A DNA stretch of 64,000 bases from Pyronema omphalodes. Lineage: Eukaryota > Ascomycota > Pezizomycetes > Pezizales > Pyronemataceae. The DNA lies in the NCBI GenBank assembly GCA_024516155.1, contig JAJJXM010000005.1, forward strand, positions 1,054,001-1,118,000, given 5' to 3'. A program made the position numbers and the translations under genes. Each line of letters opens with the position of its first letter. Positions within the stretch are counted from its first letter, which is position 1. Of the stretch, positions 14,091 through 25,944 are shown piece by piece. The notes below the pieces were generated by a model. The model was not told where the DNA came from, did no database searches, and was given only the letters and a program-made list of their open reading frames with translations.

Positions 14091-17000
14091 TCAACAAAAC
14101 CTGCATTCGAATCGTAGCTGTCCAGGTTCCTGCACTTCGCCAACGTGCTGCATTCGTACCATTGTTTGAAGCGTTAACAGTTAATAGCTTTAGCCCCGCA
14201 CCATTTAGTAGGCACCCTTACAAGCGGAACGCCCTACGCCAACCAAGTGTAGTGGTTTACGATGGGGTTAACACCAGCTTCCTAGTGCGCTATCCAACTT
14301 CTAAGTTCTTCCGAAGGTGACATTTTTTCCTCGTAAAGTCTGTCAGATTGTGCACTTTACATTCCTGTCATCAAAAGCACTGTTGAATTTTTCGAACTGT
14401 AACGCTGTCAGCTGCATTGTTGTCCTGCATGCACCACTACCAAAATGAATAGGTTGGACAAAACATTATATGCAGATGGCTTCGGTGTACCGATAACAAC
14501 ATTTGGTGCCGGTTGGTTTATGCGGTCAATGGGCCCTGCATGACCTGAAGCATGAAGACTGTAATCTTAAATTAGGCTCGAAGTCCTCTTCGGCTGCGCT
14601 ATGGATGGTTGGGACTGCTCCTAGCATGTTCCAAAGGCTTGGTAGACATTCCCGAGGCATACCCGACTAAGTAACAGCATTATAGACGCTTCTGGTAACA
14701 TAGATGTGTCCTTTAATGAATTTTATGCCGCAAGCATACTATGTGTATTATCTCGAAGTAATTTGAATATATTCCAATGGTTGTACTCGATGTGGTAGGT
14801 GTGATGAGTGAGTGAGTGATTTTGCTGGATGAAGATTCTTGAGATTGGATGATATAGAGTGTGATAATGCTATGCTTTATTGATATGGTATTGTCTCGTG
14901 GACGATATGTCGATACTTCTTTCAAAACCGTTTGCAATTTATTGTGTCGTTGCATTTGCAATATCATTGTGATGAGAAAAGCTCCGGTGGCTGTGGCCGG
15001 TCTTTCTGAGCCGAACTGGATGAGATATGATGAATTAAAGTCAATACATATTGATGAATAGGATGACAGATAGGCAAACGACTGCAGAAATTCAGTTTCA
15101 AAGTAAATATTAACTAACCGATAACTACCAACTTTTCTAGAGACATTCAATTGGTTTGGCTACATCGTACATTGAAGCCGAATAGAAGCCATTGACGTCT
15201 GTTCGATGAGGGGCGCGTGAATTAGGGTTTAGGGTAATATCATCATCCCAACGCAGTTACACTGCCGAATTTATCGGCCAATAACAGCTGGACATGAACC
15301 ATCACATGTAATGAGAATTGACTAGACATTGTAGATCGATAGACATATTGTCAGGTGCTACGAGCTTGCTCAAAGCTGCAATAATTGTGATAATCAGTGG
15401 GGATTCAGCTACCGATGAAAGTGCCGACGATGGCTGAGATTGCGATGGTAAGATTTAGTTATTTGGAACCGTTGAGCGGAGGGTAGAGCCGAGTGGCATT
15501 ATGCGCTGGATCGGTGCCGCAAAAACTCTGGCTTCGTGGGTGAATCGGGTACATACTAAATGAGTCCGACCGGTCGGGCCGATATCAACACATAGAACCT
15601 TAACCGAATGACCGAACATCAAACCTTGATAACCCAGATAAGTGGCTGTCGATGGTAGCGGAATGTCCGATGATGGATTTTCTTCAGAAGCCGGGAAACC
15701 CTTTTTCCTCTGTGCCAAGTGGTCAGTCGTAGGATCCAGAGCCGTCCCCCATGTGATTGCTGTCCCTTATCGTACTGTTGCCGTGTCGATCGAAAGTGTG
15801 TACAGTTCGACACGAATAGTGGAGTATGCGGGTCAAACCTAAAGTAAACCACATCTCCTTAGTGGACATGTTGTCGACAAAAGATATTTCAAAGAAGATG
15901 CCTATTTTTACATTTATCGTACCGGCGAGATACTTATCCATACTCTATTGATGGAATGCGGAACCTGAGATCCATCATATGATGGTTCTTACAGACTCTG
16001 GGCGATATCTTTGAAGTTTAAGCTCTCACCGCGCTTTAAAAAATCTCCGCTAGCCGAGCGATGATTCGAAATGTTGAACCAATGATAGGCCTATACACAA
16101 ACACAAGCGTTGTCACCAATGTTCCATGCACCCGCTTCGGGGAAGGGCAGACTAAGAACTTCATCCTACCCGAAGAGATTCCATCACAGAAAAGCTTACA
16201 TATACCAGCCCAGTTTCTTGGTTCCATCGTGTGTCATCTTTGTCATTGATGCAAGATCTCGTAGCTGCAAATGCGAAGGATGTTCCGGAATGTGACCTTT
16301 AATAATGACCCTAACCCACTGAACGACGTTCGACGTGATCGACAACATCACACCGTTATTACAACCCTTGTTAGTTCGGTACAGCTGTTCCTAAACTTAT
16401 GATATGTGTCAGGAACTTTTGCAGAGACTATGGCGCGTCCGAACTACCTGGCTACAAAAACATTCCTACACCGGGTTAGTAAAGGCGTTGCGATGTAAAC
16501 GTGGAGGTGAGTACCCATTGAAACACCTAATATTCCTGTCACCGTGCATTAGACATTCAGATCTACATTGATTCGCGCAATGATCTTCGTCGATTTCTTT
16601 CACATTACCCTATGTAGATTACACAACGCTAAAAGGGTCCTACACACCGGTTCATCAATCGTTCGGCAAGTCTATCCAAAGCCACAGAGATCGGTGTACT
16701 GCACTCCAGACCCGTGGTATAGTTCCGATTCCCAAACGGATATCGCCGTTCAAAAGATCAGGCCACTCTGACAGGTGTTCATGGCTGACAGCCATTGTTT
16801 GACAATGACGATACCACGGTACATACCCCCACATACATACGTAGTTACTAGCAGATAGCCGCTTCGAACTAATCCAGAAAAGCTACACAATCCAACAGAT
16901 ACAGAGCATATTCCCAGGACTCGAGAAAACTTAGTACGCAATTACGGTTGGAGATCATCAGTATTAGCGGCCTTCTCCGCAGTTATCTCCGCATTTATCT

Positions 17001-17830
17001 CCGTAAGTAGTAGCCATCAAATAACTGAAAGTTTGTACATTTCCTTAATTAGTAACATAACTAGTGACGAATATTAATCTCTAAACCGCCATCAGTAAAC
17101 AGCTCATTCGATCCTGTCCTTAACCATTGATATCATTATTAAATAGATGGGCGGGAGCCCATTACATAAACCTACCCTATTACCATTCTCGATAACTTCT
17201 ACAGTGGGATTGACATGGTAAATGATGGGGAATCCCGTGTGAATGCCCCCTGCACAACCATCCTTTGTAAATATACAAGTGATTCCATAAGATCACCACG
17301 TGGAGAACCACTATATAGAAACTCAGTAGTACAATAGACTGGTTCTCTCACCAATGTCTATACTCTTTGGAGCCTAACCTCCGTTCTTTCTTCGCCTGTT
17401 GAGCCTCTTTCATGACGCACTAGTCTCATAAAGCCACTTTTACAGAAGGTAGTCGTGCAGGAGATAGCGGGCCAAGCCCTCTAATGTAATAAGCTATTAT
17501 TTATGCGTTACTAGCCCCACATCTTTTGCAAAAGCATCGGGCGATGCACAAAATATCAGCAAGTTAATGAATATCGTCGATCAACTAAGATTTCAAGTTT
17601 GCCAACATATATTCGTAGTTATACATGTGCCGGAGATTTTTGTTGGTATCTGCACTTGCCACAGTGTATTGTAATTCACCATCGATAGAAGTTGATGCTC
17701 AACTACGAAAAAACTTGGTAGACACTTCTCTTCTCGTAAATTTCGGGTTCTTTGGAGAAAATTCCATCAATTCCGGGCATACCCAAATTCTGTCAAGTAG
17801 AGACGAAGCTAGTCATAAGAGCCCATGAAG
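14091..17830 (+). pseudogene. Possible decayed nonribosomal peptide synthetase region
   Basis: No intact ORF exists here, but plus-strand fragments in different frames resemble NRPS core motifs in a plausible order. At about 14230-14290 the peptide RQPSVVVYDGVNTSF is like adenylation A1. At about 15468-15590 WIGAAKTLASWV followed by RPVGPI is like the A5-A6 interval (fungal IGxAxxxxSWVVDP...PIGAVGEL). At about 15918-15932 YRTGE, then a frameshifted YSIDG, resembles A8 (YRTGDLVRYxxDG). At 16063-16105 VEPMIGLYTNT resembles condensation motif C5. At about 16406-16500 ELLQRLW...SYTGL...GGEYPLKHL is like the following C6-region. At about 16655-16700 IVRQVYPKPQ resembles the start of the next A domain. 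At about 17690-17760 FFGENSINSG resembles a carrier LGGDSI motif with its serine. Spacing is irregular and stops are many. Each match alone is weak; the shared strand and order are the argument. The product is unknown. Confidence 0.38.
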
Positions 17831-19229
17831 CAATATTTAACCCTTGGATCATAACCACTAAACAGATACCATGCTCTACAGAGTTTTAGGTTTTATCATA
17901 CACATTATCCAACTAACAGTACACGTAACCTCTCCCACAGGCATACTAAGCCTTCTTGAAACTTCTTAACTCCCTAAATAAACCCACACTATCCTTCCAT
18001 TCTTGGAGAAGATTATCGTGAGTAAATTCCCTAGTCTCAAGGCGCCTCCTCTGAAGCCGCGAGCTTTTCAAATACTGAATATTATTTCATTTGTCAATGA
18101 TACTCTAATTTCTCTCACTCGAGAATTAGAACCCATAGTTGTGCTTCTCATCAGGTTCGTAAAAATCCCATCATTTCCAACCCGACTATTCTGTTTCAGT
18201 TCAGAGAAGAACTGATTTGAAAATCCAACTCCATGAAATCTTACTATAATCCAATAAGCATCCCAACCAGGATATTTACTAGTAGCATACTTCAACACAC
18301 CATAATGTAAAAATAGGGGACGGAGTACGTTAAGGTCGACTCTGCATTTATTACGCAACATAAATTCTCACCCGTAAAGCTAATCCTTCGTTGCTTCTTG
18401 TATCGTTCGGTTGCTGTGGTTTTCATGATGGTATTCAAACTCTGTTAACGGTTCGCTTTTACACCAACCTCGATTATGCAAATGAAAAATCGTGCTTAAT
18501 GCTATGACGCCGAAAGCAATTGCGGGTTTGGCCAAGTTATTGGCTATATGAGATTAGGTGAAACCCTCTCAAACTTGGCGAAATATAGAATCATTCGGGA
18601 ATAGGTCTTTTTTGAGTAGCTTCTAATCCAGTTGTAAGAGCAAGGATTTCAAACAGTCTTAAAACTGTTTTTTCCTGGGCTTCCCCATGTGTTCCCGTGG
18701 GAATTTTCCGTACTCCCATTGAAGAGTTAATCCGGTTTTCATGTTTGGGTATTCTATACTTTTCAGAAAGGGTTTATACTGTAGCGCTATGGGGTATATA
18801 GTTGGTGGTTAATACTGGGTGCTCGACTCGGGGTATTTTGTTAGGGTCCCGGTGGGTTTCGTTTGAAATCACTCGTGGTTGATGGGAATTATCAAATATA
18901 TTACTTGTTTATATATTACTCAAATTCGAGAGATTTGAATTCGTATTGAATTGGCAAATATGCTCAAATTCAATTTGCCTTATTGTAAAATCAGCCAATG
19001 GTATTAGGAAGCTATTACCACGTTACATTTGTCAACCCCATGCAACAAAAGGCGCGCTCATTCTCAAAGAATGATGAGTGGTTCTGCTTTGCGAAGGACC
19101 GGAAAATTGTAATAAGACACAAAGAACGCTGGTTGGGCTTTAACCGGATAAGTCGGGCTTCTCCCAAGTTCCCAATGGCACTGGGGATACCCCTTAGGGT
19201 GTATTGAAACCTGGAACCCTCGAGCGAAT
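17831..19229. other. AT-rich, decayed sequence
   Basis: Competing ORFs of 69-97 codons occur on both strands at 18003-18361 and 18998-19305. The minus-strand frame at 19015-19345 carries the peptide shared with the tandem repeats that follow and is the likelier relic. Nothing else is recognisable. Confidence 0.4.
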
Positions 19230-20060
19230 ACTCTACCTTATGGTAGTGGGGGCCCAGGTCAACCACCACCTCCCAATAAGTGAAACCCTTTGCTAACTTT
19301 TCCAAACACTGCCTCCATAGTGGTATCGTCAGAGCGGCAACCTATCATGGTTGGTGGTCAGCGTTACCAAATCCCATGGATACAAGTTTCGGGATTGCCT
19401 GATCGGTCAAGGGAGCACCATGAATGCTGGACAACGGTAGAATTTCTTTTCTGCAATGTAGTTTGTTCCGGTTGTAAACAGCACAAGAGGCAGCGTAAAC
19501 CTTGAATAATGTTCCTAAACACGAATGATCATCGAGAGAGGATACCATTCCTCAATACTACTAGCTACTCAAGCGAAGTGCCAAAGTCGTATCGTATTAT
19601 GGACCCAGGTTGATTGCCACCGTCGAATCAGGGAGACTCTTTGCTAACTTTCCCACCATCTGCCTCCATATCGGCATCGTCAGAGCAGTAGCCCATCATG
19701 TTCGGTAGCAGATCTTCCCAAGCACCATGTAGAGACGTTTTGGCACTGCTCTAATTGTAGAGTAAAATATGAGTTTGATTGTCTCCTAAACATAAATTAA
19801 TGACCATCGAGAGAGGATACCATTCCTCAATACTACTAGCTACTCAAGCGAAGTGCCAAAGTCGTATCGTATTATGGACCCAGGTTGATTGCCACCGTCG
19901 AATCAGGGAGACTCTTTGCTAACTTTCCCACCATCTGCCTCCATATCGGCATCGTCAGAGCAGTAACCCATCATGTTCGGTAGCAGATCTTCCCAAGCAC
20001 CATGTAGAGACGTTTTGACACTGCTCTAATTGTAGAGTAAAATTTGAGTGTGATTACCTC
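19230..20060 (-). repeat. Three-copy repeat preserving a coding-like peptide
   Basis: Two nearly identical units with a 275-bp period start at about 19528 and 19803 (for example both contain GAGAGAGGATACCATTCCTC and later TAGAGACGTTTTG). A third, diverged unit lies at about 19240-19345. On the minus strand all three encode a related peptide: LTIPLWRQCLEKLAKG in the diverged unit and LTMPIWRQMVGKLAKS in the two close units, each followed by a V(D/N)LGP-like stretch. In the diverged unit the frame continues open for about 95 codons. The close units carry stops after LGP. This looks like a decayed, locally duplicated fragment of a protein-coding gene of unknown family. Confidence 0.6.
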
Positions 20061-20747
20061 CATAAGTTTTGTAATGTCTCTGGCTGTGTGTAGGGATTGT
20101 TAGTATCGCAATTTCAAATTGTAGAGAGGGATTACAAACAATCAAGTAGTTTATCGTGAAAGGAAGAAGATAAACACGTAAATTTGATGAGGGTTGAACG
20201 TCGATAATTAGACACAGGCGCCAGATTCCAATAGTGGAGGACAGGTGGAGTTTTGTATATCTGGGTAGAAAGAGGGGCTCCGCTAGTAGCCTAGTGGAGG
20301 GTGTAGTTATAGCTCGGAGCTCCAGCTAGGCTTTCGCAAATCCACTCTCTTACCCAGGGAACCCTGTCTCTATGACCGCTACCGTTAACTCTTCTCCTCC
20401 TTTCCCCATTTGCTTTTCTGTACCGAATATGTGGCCTGATACACGGCATCATCGAATGTTTCGGAATTTGGAACAGCATTAAATATTTATGAGAAACGTT
20501 CATACATACATGGCATATTCCAATGTTCTCCATGGTCTGTCCAAATTACCTCAAAAATGAAAGCGCTGTTGTAAGATCGACTCAAACTATATGGGTATTA
20601 CGATAAAGCTTCTCGTTTACATACAAGTGATATTTTGACGTTTCACACTCTTCTGCTGCATCTAGAATTCAGGATCTGTGCAAAGATTTTGTTATTATGT
20701 ACACCACAGCTATGTCGTTGGAATCCGTCTGGAAGCCCTTTTGGACT
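20061..20747. other. Intergenic region 3' of the small mitochondrial-type gene
   Basis: No supported feature. A purine-rich stretch and an 80-codon minus-strand ORF (20291-20533) lack any recognisable motif. Confidence 0.4.
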
Positions 20748-21335
20748 CTATTGGAAGCCACCCCATGGACCGTATACTTGCTCAGCGAGCATCCTCAGTG
20801 TCCCCACCATATGCCGATCTTTATATTTCTCAATCACATCCACCTTCTCAATCGCATACCACAAATAACTTCCACAGTCCTTGTCTTTTCCAATCATAAT
20901 ACACCTTTTTCTTTTCTCCTTGTTCCACCACTTCGGTAGAATTTTACCGTTGAACTCCGCCATATTCAGAAACCTATTAAAATCTTCCACGGGATCTTCT
21001 CCAGCATACAGTCCTCGAAATTCGGCAGCAAATACATAATCATCATCCACCCTGAGTCTATAAGCATCAATGAGGATCTTATAAACCTCCTCCTCGGGTA
21101 GCTCATCTAAAGGATGAATAAACGACACCGTTTTGATCTTGCGAGTTGGATCTACTTGCAGCATTTTCAGCTGTGGCCGAAAAATACCGTATTTTGCAAT
21201 ATCGTTTCCTTGGCTTCTAATACGCCATTTGCCTATTGCGAAAACAGTACTGAGACTCCTAGTGGGAGAAAGGGCATTGAGATGTGATCTTGTCGCAGAT
21301 ATCACAGGCTGACATCGAGCCTGTACAGGAAACAT
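20748..21335 (-). CDS. Small protein with Mss51/MYND-type C-terminal-like domain
   Basis: Single-exon ORF of 195 residues. The N-terminal ~50 residues are Arg/Ser-rich with almost no acidic residues (starts MFPVQARCQPV), as expected for a mitochondrial presequence. Residues about 75-190 contain HPLDELPEEEVYKILIDAYR, then YVFAAEFRGLYAG, DFNRFL, PKWWN and LRMLAEQVYG. I recall this signature (EEEVYKLLIDAYRLRVEDDY ... FRRFL ... LPPWW ... AVEKSDVIEHYGD ... MPMQLRMFAE) from a fungal domain found at the C-terminus of MYND-zinc-finger/Mss51-like proteins and as stand-alone small proteins. No zinc finger is present here. Function is unknown; a mitochondrial role is inferred only from the N-terminus. 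It is an isolated gene flanked by repeats and a retroelement, and its frame is intact, unlike its surroundings. A plus-strand ORF overlapping the same DNA is a shadow. Confidence 0.72.
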   Translation of the reverse strand: MFPVQARCQPVISATRSHLNALSPTRSLSTVFAIGKWRIRSQGNDIAKYGIFRPQLKMLQVDPTRKIKTVSFIHPLDELPEEEVYKILIDAYRLRVDDDYVFAAEFRGLYAGEDPVEDFNRFLNMAEFNGKILPKWWNKEKRKRCIMIGKDKDCGSYLWYAIEKVDVIEKYKDRHMVGTLRMLAEQVYGPWGGFQ

Positions 21336-21689
21336 CAGCCTTCTGAAAGTAAGAAGAGACAGCGTTATGACGCGTGGATCATCTCAGACCTTAGATATAA
21401 CAGATTCAAGGAAGAATATGCGTGCTTGAATCATCATATAAAAATCAATGGGGATGGAGAGTATTGGAATGGATGGGACGAGGAGAGGGGGGCAGGAGCT
21501 TTTAGGTGCGGAGATGGAGCTTGCAGATGGAGGGGCACCTGGCGCCTTCCTTTTATGGTGTCCATATTATCTGGGATATATTGTGTAACGTCAAATCAAT
21601 TGATCCTGATATACTAATCATAACATATCACTCACCCAGTTGATTTACCAACTCCAATGCGAGCTTTTTAATCTTAAAACTCCGATACC

Positions 21690-22764
21690 AGAGCGATTAT
21701 TTTTTCAGACGCCCAAGCTGCCCTGAAGCGTCTGGAAACTGACGCACCTGGCCCAGGCCAAGAGCTCGCCAAACTTATCTCGCTCGAAGCCTACGACCTA
21801 CTCTTTTATTCTGGTATCGAGGTGGAATTTCACTGGATCCCTGGGCATAGCGACATCCCAGAAAACGAAGAGGCAGATCGAGTTGCTAAGGAGGCGTCGA
21901 GGCATCGATGCGCATCTCTAATGCTGCAACGGTGCGACGACCCGGTGTGTGCTGTCCCGGCGTGGGCTTCCCTGGCGCACCTCAACCGGATTGCCACGGA
22001 AACGACATCATCCATCACTCGTCGATGGATCCGGCAACAAACCGCGAACAGCCGTTCTTTCCGCCCCCACCAGAAATAGGGAATCCGCCCCGAACTGGTC
22101 TTCCTCCCCAAACGACGAGCAGCTGTATTCCTCCAGCTAGCTTCAGGCCACGCTCTCATCGGCACCCATCTGGTGCGCGTGAAGAAAAAGGAATCGGACC
22201 GGTGCTGGTGGTGCCAGTCGGACAAGAGACAGACCAGAGGCCATCTCTTCGGAGAATGCCCCCGCTGGCGTAATGAATTCAAAACACTTAAAGAGGAGGT
22301 AGAGCGGATCAGGGGACGAAGGGGAAGGCCGAGAGGAAGGCTTAAAGTGGTGGATTTGTTCAGGGACGATCGGCTCACGAAAGCGATCTTGGAATTTTTA
22401 TCTGCAACGGAGATAGGCAGACGATATGTGTAGGCACGGGTGGGAGGGCCAGGTGTTTGGAACATGATTTGTACTCTTTTCTTTACTTATCTGCTTGATG
22501 TTTACGTGGTTTTCTTTTGTTTTTCACGGGGGAGTCAGTAGACGAATCTGGGAACTATGCGAGTTTCGGCAAGGGGTTGGATTTTCTTTTCTGTTTTTTC
22601 TTTATTTTTATCTTACTTATTTTTGGGGGACGTCACGGGGAGCAGGAGATTAGGGAGCCTCTTTAGGTGGTTTCGACCACGAGGACAGGAAAACTGGATT
22701 TAGATTCCCGCATAGGCCTTAAAGGCCTCGAACGGTGTATGATTAAAATCAAATCAAATTAATC
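21690..22764 (+). mobile_element. 5'-truncated non-LTR retrotransposon (LINE), RNase H end
   Basis: The last third of a LINE ORF2. From about 21690 the frame reads AIIFSDAQAAL (RNase H beta strand with a catalytic Asp), then HWIPGHSDIPENEEADRVAK at about 21825-21885, the hallmark C-terminal RNase H motif of fungal Tad-like LINEs. After one in-frame TAG at 22077-22079 the same frame continues to a terminal stop at 22431-22433, including CWWC...H...C at about 22203-22260, the CCHC-type finger that ends such ORFs. About 330 bp of 3'UTR ends in GGCCTTAAAGGCCTCGAACGG and an AATCAAATCAAATTAATC tail. Reverse transcriptase and ORF1 are absent, so the copy is dead on arrival. Only one stop and no frameshift in about 245 codons suggests a fairly young insertion. 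Confidence 0.88.
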
Positions 22765-25749
22765 TTAAATCCATTTCACCCGACAGTGTGCCAAGATGAT
22801 GGAACATCTACTAATACACGGTATACACGTAAAACAAGCGCTATGTCCCAAAAACACAAATATAAACTATATACTGGGCTAATTTCTCTCGGCCAGAATG
22901 GACTGGGAACAATCATTCTACTCGTCCAACTCTCCAATAGATACGGGCCTCACCCTTCCTCCAGTTTCCTCCACCCCCAGAAGCGCCATAATACCCGCTC
23001 CCAAACTTATCTCCAATCATTCCTTGAGTTTCTCTGATTTTCAACCCTTCCCCCACAATTTTGACCCTCCTTTTTCCCCACCGTAACCCGACTGGGCGGA
23101 TTATCCATCCCTCAAATTTCCACTAGTATAGAAGCCGTATTACTAGGTTCTCTTACTGCCAATATCTTCCCTGCTATACCATCTAACCGCATATTTACAC
23201 ACATTCCGGACATTATCAAGTATGACGAATGATAATACGTGAATAGTTAGTTCACGATGCAGCTTGAACCATGATTGAGAGTTTTCTACGCCTCCTGCCT
23301 CCAGCCATGAATTGTATGTAACGGCTATTGCAGGACGCCAATTATGATGCATATACAGAGACTACCTTATCAATATTCTTCGTGATATTCTTGCCTTCAC
23401 TGCTTTATCTTTGGGTTACACTAATTCTGATAGCGTAGCAAATGCATACATAACAAAAGCAAGGAACTTTACACACATATGTGACAGCTGTTAACACCAC
23501 TAATCTTACAAAGTTCTCATTTCCGCACTTTGAAATTTATGGAATAGCCCAGTTAGCTTGTTACCGTTGTTTTAAAATCGTATATAGAAGTTTCTGCGTT
23601 TTACATTTCGTAGCGTTGTGGCTGGTTTGCAATGGTGTAACGGTTGAGGACTAGATGGGGCTAGGCTTAGTCTATGCATCACGAGATATTCATTATGGCA
23701 CAATAGCACGTCTACTTGATGGCGTTAGTGGAGAAAGCTTATGCTTCTTTGATGACTATCAGTGATAATTTGACAGGTTCAAATTTCAGCCTTCGATCAG
23801 CTTTCTGGTGCAACATGGCACAGAGATAGATGGTTGGACTACGGCGAATCGTGGCGTTCATACAGATCATCACTGGACGGAGAGGGGGTTATGGGTTTTT
23901 GGTTTTTGGTTTTTGGTTTTTGGTTTTTGGTACGACGTTTTGAGTTCTTTTAGATAATAGGATAGGGCTTTGTGTACTTGCATGAATAAGTCTTAGAGAA
24001 TTTGCACCACGGCAATGATGCTGGAGCAACCCCAGAAGAAATGGCAGGTATTGGTCCGGATGTTTTTAGATATTGTGTCCGAATAAACCCCGTCTGGAGT
24101 ACACTTGGTTTGTCCAATCTTTCACCCAAGATACTATCTCCGGTCTCGGATTACTAGATCGTCTGAAAATTGAAATATAAACTGAACTTTATTATGTCCC
24201 TGCAATATATCTCTCGGTTTCGTTTATCTCCGAGATAACGAAGTTACCGAATTTCTGCGAAAATCTTCTCTAATAGATACGGCTGATGATTCTATAGAGA
24301 CGTATGATATCTGTTCCTTCGTTAATCGGTATTCACAACTGTAATGAAACAACCTCAACCAGTGCCCCACTTGCCTACTCCGGCCCCCCAACATGACCAC
24401 CTCATACTCGGATAAGTCCTTAAGCTAACATTTAAAAATCCACTAAAATCTCATTGGACCCCAATTATCCCATGTTCCAATGACAATATCCCGTGTAAGG
24501 CAAATTTGAATATGATTTCCTCGCCAATAGCATCCTTTTTTGGTAAAACAATCTCAATACGAGGCCTTACTTATAAGACAGTTGACTTACGAATGTACTA
24601 ACCAAAAACAACCACAGTAGCTCGTTTGAAAGATCCAGTTAAGGCTGTAGTAGGGTTTATATGGATCTGAGGGGATACATAATCAGAAGTTGGAGGAATA
24701 TGTGCGCAATTAGTAAAAGATATACATAGCTACATATCTACAAACACAACCCATAACGCCGAGACAAAAAGATCGGTTATTTATTACTAAACCGCAACAT
24801 CAAAAGCCCCGTGTACACATCATCTGTTGCTGTTTCTCCGCCTAATTCTAAAGATCTATGTACCTTTTCTATACATACATAGTTAACGCACGCCAATGCT
24901 GTTGTGTAACATCCACGATGACTGCTGCTTCCATAATTCTCGAACCATGTATGTATATGTATGTCAAATATATAATGTATCTCATTTTATGTATAAGATA
25001 CTTTAGATAGGTCACCAACGAGTGAAGCATTAGCGTCCAGTGTGACACAGTAGTCTGTAACACAAACCAAAGCCCACGGTGTAATCTACCTACATGCACA
25101 TCTCGGGTAACAGAACATGTATGAATGGGTCATATGTATTCGCTATCGATAAGCGCACTACATAGTGAACCACAAAAAAAGCAATTCGGAATATCATCCT
25201 ATTTGTGCATTCGTGCATTTTCGAAGAAAAAGAAAGAAAAAAGGAAATAGTTCGTATCTGGATCGGATATCGCTAATGTTACACAAGCTGAGAGAGCGAA
25301 CGAAAAGACCATTCCAGAGTGTCCGTTGATTTATCAATGATACTGTTTACTTGAAGATACATAAAACTCTACCGTCTAGGGCTTGGGTAGAATGAATATT
25401 GCCCTATCTCCTCTCACTTTTACTCAGGATACAAAGAACGAGTTATAGACGTGGAATATATTGACTTTACAAGCCGAGACATAGATTTAAACGAGATTCT
25501 GGATGATCCTCAAGATTCTCCGGTGTTCGGATAAGTCCGTGATGATCATGACAAATATTGTGTAACACTGTACTCATTGGGGTTATCCTCGTTACATCTT
25601 GTGAAACCTTGATGGTCATACATATCATGCATCCCAAAGCTTCCGAACTCTGCCCGAGATTTAAAGTCGGCAATTTCATCAACCCCTGATTCTTTTATAG
25701 CCCTTGGATGTACGAAAATGTTGCCTTAGGTTGACTTGGTGAGAGTTTC
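22765..25749. other. AT-rich gene-poor region
   Basis: Mostly short conflicting ORFs. A plus-strand ORF at 22898-23086 encodes a 62-residue Ser/Pro/Phe-rich peptide (starts MDWEQSFYSSNSPIDTG); it looks compositionally natural but has no family resemblance and could be a broken exon. The interval 23350-25440 shows nothing recognisable apart from the GGTTTTT array listed separately. Confidence 0.4.
23894..23930. repeat. (GGTTTTT)5 heptamer array
   Basis: Five perfect GGTTTTT units plus a partial sixth. It differs from the usual filamentous-fungal telomere unit TTAGGG and is internal, so it is called a simple minisatellite. Confidence 0.85.
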
Positions 25750-25944
25750 ATGTTACATTTCTCTATTCCTAGTAGCAGTGGCACCGTATTGTTTGCCTTT
25801 GATCAGACGAAAATTGATACCTGGGTTCAGGAGCTGGAGCGGAAGCTTATTCTTGTGCTGCTTGAACGCCTTGCGCCGATTATGTCTTTCCTTTCTGATA
25901 CCTGGTTGATTTCTTTGGCAAAACGTCAAGGGAATTTTCAATAG
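25750..25944 (+). pseudogene. NRPS condensation-domain C-terminal fragment
   Basis: A 64-codon open stretch matches the C-terminal end of fungal NRPS condensation domains. It begins LHFSIPSSSGTVLFAFD (family pattern hydrophobic-G-x-(L/V)-x-F-x-F), continues TWVQELERKL (family W(I/V)xxCExxL), and ends LERLAPIMSFLSDTWLISLA, comparable with the family ending RLxxMxPxxTLSDFPLLSL. No catalytic HHxxxDG motif or adjacent A or carrier domain is visible. A TAG ends the frame at 25942-25944. It lies about 8 kb from the larger putative NRPS relic on the same strand, with the small mitochondrial-type gene and the LINE in between. The two could be remnants of one locus or of separate insertions. The match is by remembered family pattern only. 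Confidence 0.45.

Noticed and set aside
14713..15150. 145-codon minus-strand ORF and the 66-codon plus ORF inside it
   Set aside because: Ser/Thr/Ile-rich with no family resemblance on minus. The plus ORF has a weak A1-like patch (MRYDEL) but too little to count as evidence.
23894..23930. Interstitial telomere
   Set aside because: The unit is GGTTTTT, not the fungal TTAGGG, and the array is short.
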